Positions 41,796 through 49,251 of a stretch of DNA of 64,000 nucleotides are shown here, piece after piece (positions within the stretch are counted from its first letter, which is position 1; the number at the start of each line of letters is the position of its first letter). The stretch lies in NCBI GenBank assembly GCA_040119125.1, contig JBEDTR010000007.1:186001-250000 (forward strand), in the 5' to 3' direction. A program made the position numbers and the translations under genes. The notes beneath the pieces were generated by a model, which searched no databases, was not told where the DNA came from, and saw nothing but the letters and a program-made list of their open reading frames with translations. The DNA comes from Pacificitalea sp040119125 (GTDB lineage: Bacteria; Pseudomonadota; Alphaproteobacteria; Rhodobacterales; Rhodobacteraceae).

Positions 41796-42812
41796 TCAAC
41801 GGTCGGCGAGCGTTTCGATCTCTGCCAGCAGATGCCCCGGCACGCGCACGCCCTCCTCGGCGCTGGCGGCGCGGCCCTTCAGGCGGCTCTGCCCCGGCAG
41901 GCGGGTGCCCTCCTGTGCCAGCATCGCGCCCAGCAGCGTCTCCAGCCGCGTGCCAAAGCCCGCACCCCCGACCCGTCCGGTATCGAAGGCAAGGATCATC
42001 TGACCCACGCCCGGCGGCGGCCCGTCGGCGTCGAAGAACGAACTGGCCTCATTGGAATGATTGGCCCCGGTCAGCGTGGCGGCGAGGATCTCGACCACCA
42101 GCGCCAGTGCCGCGCCCTTGGCATCACCCGCTGGCACCATCGTGCCTTTCAGCGCTGCGTCGGGGTCGGTCGTGGGATTGCCATCGGCGTCGAGCGCCCA
42201 GCCTTCGGGAATTGTCGTGCCCGCCTTGGAGGCAGCCATGACCTTGCCCCGTGCGACCTTCGACAGGGACAGATCGATGACCAGCGGCGGCTGGCCGTCG
42301 CCCCGCGGCGCAGCAAAGGCGATGGGGTTGGTGCCGAAAAGCGGCGCGCTGCCGCCCCAAGGCGCCATTGCCTGCGGTGAATTGGCGACCATCAGCGCGG
42401 CCATGCCCCGCTCCGCCAGCCGCTCCACATGCGCGCCAAGCTGGCCGCAGTGATGCGACCGGCGGATGGCGGCGGCGGCGATGCCAGTCTCCGGCGTCAG
42501 AGCCGCAAGCTCCTCAATCGCCAGATCAATCGCCGGGAAAGCAAAGCCATCGCGCGCATCAATATCGATCCGCGCCGTGCCATTGCGCGTGGCCACGGGA
42601 CAGGCCGCGCCCGACACCTTGCCCGAGCCAGCCTGCCCCGCATAGGCCGCCACGCGCGAAAACCCGTGGCCCCTCTGGCCGTCGATTTCTGCGGCGACAA
42701 GCGCGCGGGCGACGCTGGCGGCATTGCGTTCCGACACGCCGGAGCCCTCCAGCGCCCGTGCGATCAGCGCTTCGGCCTCCTCGCGGGTCAGAGTTGCGTC
42801 AGCTTTGCTCAT
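41796..42812 (-). CDS. comC: Ldh_2-family dehydrogenase, predicted (R)-sulfolactate dehydrogenase ComC
   Basis: A 338-residue NAD(P)-dependent dehydrogenase of the malate/L-lactate (non-Rossmann, YlbC/ComC) family. Marks are EIDGQRGHGFSRVAAY near the N terminus, the catalytic His in RRSHHCGQLG, PWGGSAPLFGTNPIAFAAP, and NHSNEASSFF near the C terminus. In sulfolactate degraders ComC reduces 3-sulfopyruvate to (R)-sulfolactate; with SlcC it inverts (S)-sulfolactate to the isomer that SuyAB uses. It overlaps slcC by 14 bp with its own GGGAG site. By fold alone it could be a malate or sulfolactate dehydrogenase; the context selects the second. Confidence 0.8.
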   Translation of the reverse strand: MSKADATLTREEAEALIARALEGSGVSERNAASVARALVAAEIDGQRGHGFSRVAAYAGQAGSGKVSGAACPVATRNGTARIDIDARDGFAFPAIDLAIEELAALTPETGIAAAAIRRSHHCGQLGAHVERLAERGMAALMVANSPQAMAPWGGSAPLFGTNPIAFAAPRGDGQPPLVIDLSLSKVARGKVMAASKAGTTIPEGWALDADGNPTTDPDAALKGTMVPAGDAKGAALALVVEILAATLTGANHSNEASSFFDADGPPPGVGQMILAFDTGRVGGAGFGTRLETLLGAMLAQEGTRLPGQSRLKGRAASAEEGVRVPGHLLAEIETLADR

Positions 42813-43731
42813 GCGCGAGCTCCCGTGCCACGTTTTCGACTGTGATCGCGCTGACGCGGATATTGCCCTCATCGGTGACGCCCGCGATATGCGGCGTCAG
42901 GATCAGGTTCGCCACGCCTTTGAACACGGCGCCTGCTTCGGCGGTCAGCGGCTCGGTCTCGAACACGTCGAGCGCGGCCCCGCCCAGACGGCCCTCGCGC
43001 AGCGCATCGGCCAGCGCGGCCTCATCCACCACGCCGCCACGGGCGGTGTTGATGACGATGGCGCCCGGCTTCATGCCCGCGATGGCCTGCGTGCCGATCA
43101 GGCCGCGCGTGTCATCGGTCAGCGGCACATGCAGCGACACCACATCCGCAAGGCTCAGCAATTCGTCGATTGTGCAGCGCTGAACCCCCTGCCATGCGGG
43201 ATCATCCGCCGGCAGGAACGGATCATAGGCGGCGATGGTCATGCCCAGCGCGCGGGCGCGTTCGGCCACGGCGCGCGCGATGCCGCCATAGCCCACCAGC
43301 CCCATCACCCGGCCTGAGGCCTCCAGCCCGATCAGCGCGTTGCGCGGCCATTGGCCCGCAACCATCGCGTCATTGGACGTATAAGCTCCGCGCAGCAGGC
43401 TGAGCGTGGTGGAAATCACATATTCGGCCACAGACAGGGTATTCGCCCCGGTGGCGGGATGGACAACGACGCCGCGCGCCTTGCACGCCGCCATGTCGAT
43501 ATTGTCGAGGCCGACGCCCAGCCGCCCCACGACGCGCAGATCCGGCGCGGCGTCGAGCACCGCCTGATCGACCTGCGTTCGGTTCCTGACGATGAGCGCC
43601 TGCGCATCGGGAAGCGCCGCAAGCAGCGCCTCCCGGTTGTCGACGAGGCTCGGATCATAGGTGACATTCACCTGCGGCCCGAACCCCGCCAGCGCGGCCT
43701 CGTCCATGAATTCGGAGACGATGACCTTCAT
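42799..43731 (-). CDS. slcC: Predicted (S)-sulfolactate dehydrogenase SlcC (2-hydroxyacid dehydrogenase family)
   Basis: A 310-residue NAD-dependent dehydrogenase. The Rossmann motif is GLVGYGGIARAVAERARALG. The catalytic triad is Arg in NTARGGVVDE, Glu in DVFETEPL and His in LTPHIAGVT. The N terminus MKVIVSEFMDEAAL and the segment LIVRNRTQVDQAVLDAAP match, as I remember it, the SlcC of Chromohalobacter salexigens, which oxidises (S)-sulfolactate to sulfopyruvate. It sits 3 bp after suyB and overlaps comC, the order expected of a racemising pair. It belongs to the same fold as the dehydrogenase at 25187-26098 but differs from it throughout. Confidence 0.85.
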   Translation of the reverse strand: MKVIVSEFMDEAALAGFGPQVNVTYDPSLVDNREALLAALPDAQALIVRNRTQVDQAVLDAAPDLRVVGRLGVGLDNIDMAACKARGVVVHPATGANTLSVAEYVISTTLSLLRGAYTSNDAMVAGQWPRNALIGLEASGRVMGLVGYGGIARAVAERARALGMTIAAYDPFLPADDPAWQGVQRCTIDELLSLADVVSLHVPLTDDTRGLIGTQAIAGMKPGAIVINTARGGVVDEAALADALREGRLGGAALDVFETEPLTAEAGAVFKGVANLILTPHIAGVTDEGNIRVSAITVENVARELAHEQS

Positions 43732-43734
43732 GGA

Positions 43735-44922
43735 TTACGCCGACCGATACAGCTTGGTCAGCGAGAACTCGCGATGGCCCAGTGCTTCGGCAGCGGTGTA
43801 GCGGCCATTGGCGGTGCGGATGATCTGATCGATCAGCGCGTCGCCCGCGTCCTCGATGGTCATTTCGCGCGACAGCACGCCGGTCACATCCACGTCGATA
43901 TGCTCGGACATGGTGCGCAGGGTGCGCGGGTTGCCGGAGATCTTGATGACCGGCACGATGGGGTTGCCGACCACATTGCCCTGCCCGGTGGGGAAGGTGT
44001 GGATGACATAGCCCGCCGCCGCCATCAGCGTGACGCATTCCGCCGCCGCCGAGGACGTGTCCATGAAGTAAAGCCCCGGACCCTTCTCGGGGGCCTCCGC
44101 CGGACCCATCGCATCGATATAGGTCGAGCTGCGACCGATCTTTTCGAGGTTGCCGAGCGCCTTTTCCTCGATCGTGGTCAGACCGCCGAGGATGTTGCCC
44201 TTGGTGGGCTGGCTGTCGGACAGATCGGAGGTCTTGAACTGCTCGATCACGTCATCCTGATAGGCCTGGAAGATCTTCATGAACTTATCGGCGGCTTCGG
44301 GGTTCGCGGCGCGTTCTTTACAGATGTGCTCCGCGCCGGTGATTTCCGACGTCTCGCCAAAGCAGCCGTAGATGCCATGGGGCAGCAGCTTGTCATACAT
44401 ATTGCCCACGGTCGGGCAGGACGACAGGCCGGTGGTGGTGTCGCTTTCGCCGCATTTGGTCGAAACCCACAGATCGGAAACCGGGCACGGCTCTTTTTGC
44501 AGTTCGCTGGCCCAATGGACGTATTCCTTGGCCTTCCAGCTGGCCTGACGGATCGTCTCGAAGTCGCCCTTCTGCTCGATCGAGAAGCCGGTGACGGGCT
44601 TGCCGGTCTTGGCGATGCCATCGACGATGATCTGGGTCCATTCCGGTTCGATGCCGATGACGACGACGGCGGCCACGTTGGGGTTGGCGCCGGTGCCGAT
44701 CATGGTGCGGAAATGCAGGTCGAGATCTTCGCCGAATTGCAGACGGCCATAGGCATGCGGGATCGCCAGCGTGCCTTTGACGTTATTGGCCACGGCCTCA
44801 CAAGCGGCGTTGGAAATATCATCCACCGGCAGGATCAGGACGTGGTTGCGGACGCCGACGCGGCCATTTTCGCGGCGCCATGCGTTGACGGTCGTGTTGC
44901 TGATATCGAGTGCCATCGTCAT
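43735..44922 (-). CDS. suyB: (2R)-sulfolactate sulfo-lyase large subunit SuyB
   Basis: A 395-residue UxaA-type protein that, with SuyA, splits (R)-3-sulfolactate into pyruvate and sulfite. Segments such as NAWRRENGRVGVRNHVLIL, STKCGESDTTTGLSSCPTVG and GHREFSLTKLYRSA place it in the altronate dehydratase-C family and agree closely with the SuyB sequences I know from Paracoccus and roseobacters. The cysteines in TKCG, SSCP and YGCFGE may hold the iron cofactor. It starts at the ATG overlapping the suyA stop (TAATG); a second ATG at 44916 is possible. Neighbouring slcC and comC make the sulfolactate role far more likely than altronate dehydration. Confidence 0.92.
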   Translation of the reverse strand: MTMALDISNTTVNAWRRENGRVGVRNHVLILPVDDISNAACEAVANNVKGTLAIPHAYGRLQFGEDLDLHFRTMIGTGANPNVAAVVVIGIEPEWTQIIVDGIAKTGKPVTGFSIEQKGDFETIRQASWKAKEYVHWASELQKEPCPVSDLWVSTKCGESDTTTGLSSCPTVGNMYDKLLPHGIYGCFGETSEITGAEHICKERAANPEAADKFMKIFQAYQDDVIEQFKTSDLSDSQPTKGNILGGLTTIEEKALGNLEKIGRSSTYIDAMGPAEAPEKGPGLYFMDTSSAAAECVTLMAAAGYVIHTFPTGQGNVVGNPIVPVIKISGNPRTLRTMSEHIDVDVTGVLSREMTIEDAGDALIDQIIRTANGRYTAAEALGHREFSLTKLYRSA

Positions 44923-45209
44923 TACCACCGTTTCGTCTTGCAGTTGTGGGTATGGACGTGATCGCCCTTCTTGGCGCCGCCGACCATCTTGCCGATGTCT
45001 TCGCCGTATTTCATGACCGTATCGCCCTCGGTCAGGTCGCGCAGCGCCACCTTGTGACCGATGGGAATGTCCGCGTTGGCGGTCAGCGTGAAGTCGGAAT
45101 TATCCGCAGTCACGACGCACAGCATGTCAGTGCCCGATGTCAGTCCCTCGACCACCACGACGCCGACGTTGTCCTCGTGATCATGCACAAGAAGATGTGG
45201 TTTTCCCAA
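44922..45209 (-). CDS. suyA: (2R)-sulfolactate sulfo-lyase small subunit SuyA
   Basis: A 95-residue SAF-domain protein ending HVHTHNCKTKRW, the hallmark tail of UxaA/SuyA small subunits. EDNVGVVVVEGL and ANADIPIGHKVALRDL are also typical. The correct start is TTG at 45209: AGGAGG lies 7 bp upstream and the product then has the usual SuyA length. The longer frame to 45278 runs through the promoter and operator. It is the first gene of the suy operon. The weak start codon combined with a perfect ribosome-binding site may tune its ratio to SuyB. Confidence 0.9.
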   Translation of the reverse strand: MGKPHLLVHDHEDNVGVVVVEGLTSGTDMLCVVTADNSDFTLTANADIPIGHKVALRDLTEGDTVMKYGEDIGKMVGGAKKGDHVHTHNCKTKRW

Positions 45210-45257
45210 TGTGAGGCCTCCTCTGCCCGCTATAAATGTGTTGCGGCGGTCGTAACA

Positions 45258-45277
45258 TGTATAATTAAACTTATACA
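45258..45277. promoter_or_regulatory. Perfect palindromic operator between suyA and the GntR gene
   Basis: TGTATAA (45258-45264) and TTATACA (45271-45277) are exact inverted repeats with a 6-bp spacer, in an AT-rich island of otherwise GC-rich DNA. A TATAAT-like hexamer follows (45283-45289, readable on either strand). GntR-family operators often have GTATA-type half-sites. The site lies 49 bp from the suyA start and 76 bp from the regulator start, fit to control both. Confidence 0.75.
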
Positions 45278-45352
45278 AGACCTATTATAGAAAACTTGCT
45301 CATACCCCTCTCGGCCTGCTACAGATGAGGTCCGTTTTCTGGAGAGTTCTCA

Positions 45353-46054
45353 ATGGCCCCACCGCTCTATCAAGTCGTGATCGACACCATCGTCGAGCGC
45401 ATCGCGTCGGGCGTGCTGCAATCCGGCGCGCTGCTGCCGAGCGAGACGCAGCTGGGCGCGGAACTGGGGGTAAGCCAAGGCACGGCGCGCAAGGCGCTGA
45501 TCGAATTGGAAGCGCGCGGGCTGGTGCAACGCGCACAGGGGCGCGGCACGTTTGTGACCGTGCGGACACCGGAAACCTCGCTGTTTAACTTCTTTCGCCT
45601 GCGCGCCGCCGATGGCACGCTGCACACGCCGAAGCTGGAACATGAAACCGCCCGCCGCCGCGCCGCGACCGAGGCCGAGCGTGACGCGCTCTGGGGCCGT
45701 CCCGATGAGGTGATCGAGATTGAGCGGGTGCGCAGCCTTGCCGGGCGCGCGATGACCTATGAGGTCTCGGTGATTTCCGCCGCGCTGTTTCCGGGGCTGG
45801 CGGACCGGGTGCCGCTGCCCAACACGCTTTATGTGTTCTACCAGCAGGCCTATTCGATCATCATCGTGCGGGCTGACGAACAGGTGAAGGCCGTCCCTGC
45901 CCCGGCGCGCTGCGCGCGGCTGCTGGGATTGAAGGTCGGCGCGCCAGTGCTGGCGGTGCAGCGGCAGGCCGTGGATGTGCTGGACCGGGTGGTGGAATTG
46001 CGGTTGAGCCAGAACCTGACCGACGACCACGCCTATTTCATCTCGCTGTCCTAA
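45353..46054 (+). CDS. GntR-family regulator with UTRA (HutC-type) domain, probable sulfolactate-operon regulator
   Basis: A 233-residue regulator. The winged helix (LLPSETQLGAELGVSQGTARK followed by ALIELEARGLVQRAQGRGTF) is N-terminal. The C-terminal UTRA domain includes EVIEIERVRSLAGRAMTYEVS and LGLKVGAPVLAVQRQA, built to bind a small ligand. It is divergent from suyA across an operator-like palindrome, so it is the obvious candidate to repress or activate the suy genes in response to sulfolactate or a related sulfonate. Ligand and sign of control are inferred. Confidence 0.88.
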   Translation: MAPPLYQVVIDTIVERIASGVLQSGALLPSETQLGAELGVSQGTARKALIELEARGLVQRAQGRGTFVTVRTPETSLFNFFRLRAADGTLHTPKLEHETARRRAATEAERDALWGRPDEVIEIERVRSLAGRAMTYEVSVISAALFPGLADRVPLPNTLYVFYQQAYSIIIVRADEQVKAVPAPARCARLLGLKVGAPVLAVQRQAVDVLDRVVELRLSQNLTDDHAYFISLS

Positions 46055-46056
46055 GC

Positions 46057-46081
46057 GCGCGCGCCTCAGATGGGCGCGCGC
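46057..46081. terminator. Bidirectional GC hairpin between convergent genes
   Basis: GCGCGCGCC (46057-46065) pairs perfectly with GGCGCGCGC (46073-46081) over a 7-nt loop in the 39-bp gap between the GntR/UTRA gene and the tctA stop. No T-run is present on either strand. Confidence 0.5.
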
Positions 46082-46093
46082 GGCTCTGCCCGC

Positions 46094-47602
46094 TTAGCCG
46101 TCGTTGCGGCGCAGGGCGCGGGCGGGCATCACCCGGCGCAGGCCGCGCTTCAAAAGCGGCCCGAACACCGCCAGCAGGACACATAGGAACAGCCCCGTGG
46201 CCAGCGGCCCGTCGACGAAGAACGCTGCGAAGTTCCCGTCATTGAGCAATAACCCCCGGCGCAGCGTCTGTTCGAACTGCGGCCCCAGCACGAGCCCGAT
46301 CACCAGCGGCGCCAGCGGGAACCCGGTCAACCGGCAGATCAGCCCAAAGATCGCAAAGCCCACAGCCGTCACCACATCCAGCGGATTGCCCCGCACCGTC
46401 GCCGCGCCAACGACGCCAAAGATGACGATGCCCGCGGTGATCAAGTGCTGCGGAATGGCCAGCAGCCGCCCGAAGATGCGCACCAGCGGAAACGCCAGCA
46501 CCAGCATCACCAGATTGATCAAGATCAGCACGATGAAGATCGCGTTCACGACATCCAGATGTTCCGACATCAGGCGCACGCCCGGTGTGATACCATGCAC
46601 CACCAGCGCGCTGAGCAGGATCGCCGTCACCACGTCACCGGGAATGCCCAGTGCCAGCGTCGGGATCATGGCGCTGCCGGTGACCGCGTTGTTGGAGGAT
46701 TCGGCGGCAACCAGACCATCGGGTTCGCCCTTGCCGAAATTATCGCTGCGCCGCGAGCTTTGCTTGGCCACCGCGTAGCTGATGAACGACGCCGTCGCAG
46801 CGCCGGTGCCCGGCAGCGCGCCGATGACGCAACCGATGGCGGAGCTTCGGATCAGGGTGCCGATGCGGCTGCGCCATGCAGCAAAGCCCGGCATGATGAT
46901 GCGCGCGCGCGACACTTCGGCGGTGCCCTCATTGCCGGTGGCGACGCGGTAGAGCGCCTCGGACAGCGCAAACAGCCCGATCACCACAGCGATCAGGTCG
47001 AACCCCGCAGATAGAAACTGCGTGCCAAAGGTGAAACGCGCGGCCCCGGTCACGGGATCAGTGCCGACCAGCGCCAGCGACAGCCCGATCACCCCCATCA
47101 GCAGGCCCTTGATGGTGTTGCCCGCGGAGACGGCGGCGATGCAGGTCAGCGCCAGAACGATCAGCGCGAAGACCTCGACCGAGCCAAAGCTGGTGGCAAA
47201 GCGCGCCAGTTGCGGCGCCGCGACGATCAGCACGACGCAGGAAAACAGCCCGCCCAGCACGGAACTCATGGTGGCCCAGCCAAGCGCCAGACCGGCCTCG
47301 CCCCGCTGCGCCATCGGATAGCCGTCCAGCGTGGTGGCGGCGGCCTGCGGCGTGCCCGGCGAATTGACGAGGATCGCGGAAACGGAACCGCCATAGACGG
47401 AACCGCAATAAATCCCCAGCAGCAGCGTCAGGCTGGGCACGGTTTCCATGCCAAAGGTAAACGGCAGCCCGATCGACAGCCCGACGACCGAACCCAGACC
47501 CGGCAGCGCGCCGATGATGATGCCAAGCCCGGTGCCCAGCACCAGTGCCAGCAGCGTGGAGAATGTCAGCACGGTGCCAAGGATAACGGCAAGATCCTGC
47601 AT
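46094..47602 (-). CDS. TTT large permease subunit (TctA)
   Basis: A 502-residue TctA protein with about 11 helices and the family segments IIGALPGLGSVVGLSIGLPF, YCGSVYGGSVSAILVNSPGT, IGALPGTGAATASFISYAVA and LVAAESSNNAVTGSAMIPTL. A positively charged tail (LLKRGLRRVMPARALRRN) ends it. The ATG at 47602 overlaps the tctB stop (TAATG). Frames further upstream overlap tctB and are rejected. The ligand of this fifth system is unknown; it lies between the sulfolactate and the ABC sugar modules. Confidence 0.92.
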   Translation of the reverse strand: MQDLAVILGTVLTFSTLLALVLGTGLGIIIGALPGLGSVVGLSIGLPFTFGMETVPSLTLLLGIYCGSVYGGSVSAILVNSPGTPQAAATTLDGYPMAQRGEAGLALGWATMSSVLGGLFSCVVLIVAAPQLARFATSFGSVEVFALIVLALTCIAAVSAGNTIKGLLMGVIGLSLALVGTDPVTGAARFTFGTQFLSAGFDLIAVVIGLFALSEALYRVATGNEGTAEVSRARIIMPGFAAWRSRIGTLIRSSAIGCVIGALPGTGAATASFISYAVAKQSSRRSDNFGKGEPDGLVAAESSNNAVTGSAMIPTLALGIPGDVVTAILLSALVVHGITPGVRLMSEHLDVVNAIFIVLILINLVMLVLAFPLVRIFGRLLAIPQHLITAGIVIFGVVGAATVRGNPLDVVTAVGFAIFGLICRLTGFPLAPLVIGLVLGPQFEQTLRRGLLLNDGNFAAFFVDGPLATGLFLCVLLAVFGPLLKRGLRRVMPARALRRNDG

Positions 47603-48072
47603 TAAAACGCCCCTCCGGAAATGAGCAGCGGCAGGCGCATGCCCAGCCCGTGATGGAATACGGCCCAGAGCCCCGGCCCCAGCAGCAGCAGCGCCACGGT
47701 AAAGCGCAGCGGGCTGCGTTCGCCCAGCAACCAAAGCAGGATGGCGAGGCCTATGGTGATCGGCAGCAGATAGCCCAGCAGGGGCAGCGACACCGCCGTC
47801 AGCAGCAAGACGGCGGCGAATGTCGTGACCCGCCCCGCGCCGACACGGGCCGTGCGGCTGGTCGGAGCGGCCATCGGCACGAAGGCCGCGCGCGCGGCGC
47901 AGGCCACGGCCAGCCCCGCCCAAAGCACAAGCAGGATACGAGGGAGGCGCATAGGCTGGTCATTCGAGGCCGCGTTGACGCCCCCGACCGATGCCCATGA
48001 CGCCGCGAACGCCGCGACGGCCACGGCCAGTAATCCCAGCGTCACCGCCAGTTCTGCCGGTCGTTTGACCAT
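47602..48072 (-). CDS. TTT small permease subunit (TctB)
   Basis: A 156-residue TctB protein with four hydrophobic segments (LAVTLGLLAVAVAAFAASWA; LLVLWAGLAVACAARAAF; TFAAVLLLTAVSLPLLGYLL; VALLLLGPGLWAVF). The loop between the second and third is short and basic. It lies between tctC (41-bp gap) and tctA (1-bp overlap), the usual order. Confidence 0.83.
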   Translation of the reverse strand: MVKRPAELAVTLGLLAVAVAAFAASWASVGGVNAASNDQPMRLPRILLVLWAGLAVACAARAAFVPMAAPTSRTARVGAGRVTTFAAVLLLTAVSLPLLGYLLPITIGLAILLWLLGERSPLRFTVALLLLGPGLWAVFHHGLGMRLPLLISGGAF

Positions 48073-48113
48073 GCTGCGCCTCCCCCTTTTTCAGTATCGT
48101 CAGATGCCGGTGA

Positions 48114-49043
48114 TCAGTTGACCAGACCGGCGTCTTTCAAGATCGTTGCGTTCATCTCGGCATTCTGCCGCACGAAGGCTTCGAACTCCTCCGGGCCGCG
48201 ATAGAGCAGGCCGGTATTGGTCTTGGCCGCCAGATCGGCGAAGGCCTCGGATTGCACCGCCGCTTCACAGGCGGAGGCAAAGGTCGCGAGCTGATCCTCG
48301 GCCACTCCTGCGGGTGCGAACAGCCCCTGCCAGACCGAGAAATCAAGATCATAGCCCAGCTCCGCCATCGTCGGCACATCCGGATATGCGTCCAGCCGTT
48401 CGCCCGCGAAGACTGCAAGCGCGGTGACGTTATTGGCCTCCAGCACGGTGGCGGTGTCAACGAACAGGTCGATCTCGCCGCCGGCCATCGCGTTCATCGC
48501 GGTGCCGGTGCCATCGAAGGGCAGATGCACGGCGTTCAGCCCGGCCTCGGACGCGAAGGCGGCCATGGCCAGATGCGGGATCGTGCCCGGACCGGAGGAG
48601 CCATAGACCACGCGATCGGAGGTGCCCTGCCCGACCCAATCCTCGACCGAAGCGTTTTCGGCCTCAGCCGCCTGAAGCAGGAAGACCGGGGTCGATGTGG
48701 TCTGGCAAATGTAGGAGAAGCTGTCGAGATCATAGGCCGTGTCGCGCAGGCTGGGCTGGATCGCGACGGGACCGATGGGCAGGTAGCCCACAGTGTTGCC
48801 GTCCGGGTCTGCCGCAGCCGCCGCCGCCGCACCGATCGTGCCGCTGGCGCCCGCGTTGTTGCGGATCACGACCGTGCGGCCCAGCGCCTCCGCGAAGGCG
48901 GGCTCGAACACGCGCGCGACCGTATCGGTGCCGCCGCCCGCACTGAACGGAACGACCATTTCCAGAGTCTGTGCCGATGCGCCCGTGGCGAGCCCGGCAA
49001 CCGTTACCAGTGCAAGCCCGGTCAGCGAATATTTATATGTCAT
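48114..49043 (-). CDS. TTT-family periplasmic solute-binding protein (TctC/Bug)
   Basis: A 309-residue Bug protein. The signal peptide is YKYSLTGLALVTVAGLATG followed by ASAQ, with cleavage before TLEMVV. Binding-loop segments are MVVPFSAGGGTDTVARVF and VIRNNAGASGTIGAAAAA. I start it at the ATG at 49043, with GGGAGGAT 5-12 bp upstream; a longer frame to 49127 would bury the signal peptide. Unlike four other binding-protein genes in the window, it has no strong hairpin after it. A TTGACT promoter box with a TCGTAGCGCT element lies about 100-125 bp upstream. Confidence 0.9.
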   Translation of the reverse strand: MTYKYSLTGLALVTVAGLATGASAQTLEMVVPFSAGGGTDTVARVFEPAFAEALGRTVVIRNNAGASGTIGAAAAAAADPDGNTVGYLPIGPVAIQPSLRDTAYDLDSFSYICQTTSTPVFLLQAAEAENASVEDWVGQGTSDRVVYGSSGPGTIPHLAMAAFASEAGLNAVHLPFDGTGTAMNAMAGGEIDLFVDTATVLEANNVTALAVFAGERLDAYPDVPTMAELGYDLDFSVWQGLFAPAGVAEDQLATFASACEAAVQSEAFADLAAKTNTGLLYRGPEEFEAFVRQNAEMNATILKDAGLVN

Positions 49044-49148
49044 GTCTATCCTCCCAAGATGATCCGCAAACTGTCTGATGCTTGATGCCGCCGCCTCCCG
49101 CAGCGGCCCCGGAACGGGGATCGGCATCTGCGGACGCCCTCAGATAAT

Positions 49149-49170
49149 AGCGCTACGATTTGCGAGTCAA
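49149..49170 (-). promoter_or_regulatory. Candidate promoter with TCGTAGCGCT element upstream of tctC
   Basis: On the minus strand TTGACT (complement of 49165-49170) is followed by AATCGTAGCGCT (complement of 49149-49160) and TATTAT/TTATCT. The 10-mer AGCGCTACGA on the plus strand is identical to the one in the promoter at 33571-33580. Confidence 0.45.
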
Positions 49171-49203
49171 ACACTCTCTTGGCTGGTGCGGAACCTAAGC
49201 ATG

Positions 49204-49231
49204 AAAAAAGGGCGGCCCCGGCGGACCGCCC
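49204..49231 (-). terminator. Rho-independent terminator of the ABC sugar/aldolase operon
   Basis: On the minus strand GGGCGG and CCGCCC pair over a 10-nt loop and are followed at once by six T (complement of 49204-49209). It lies about 20 bp past the aldolase stop, so it ends the long 49252-58648 operon. Confidence 0.8.
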
Positions 49232-49251
49232 CCTTCAACATGCAAGCAAAA

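Noticed and set aside
43735..44922. Altronate or galactarate dehydratase as the role of the UxaA-type pair
   Set aside because: Sequence segments agree with SuyB, and the flanking SlcC-, ComC- and YeiH-like genes have no place in altronate use. No uronate isomerase or mannonate genes are nearby.
46509..46530. Further FNR box (TTGATCAAGATCAG) inside a tctA gene
   Set aside because: The second half-site has a mismatch and the site is within coding sequence far from any start.
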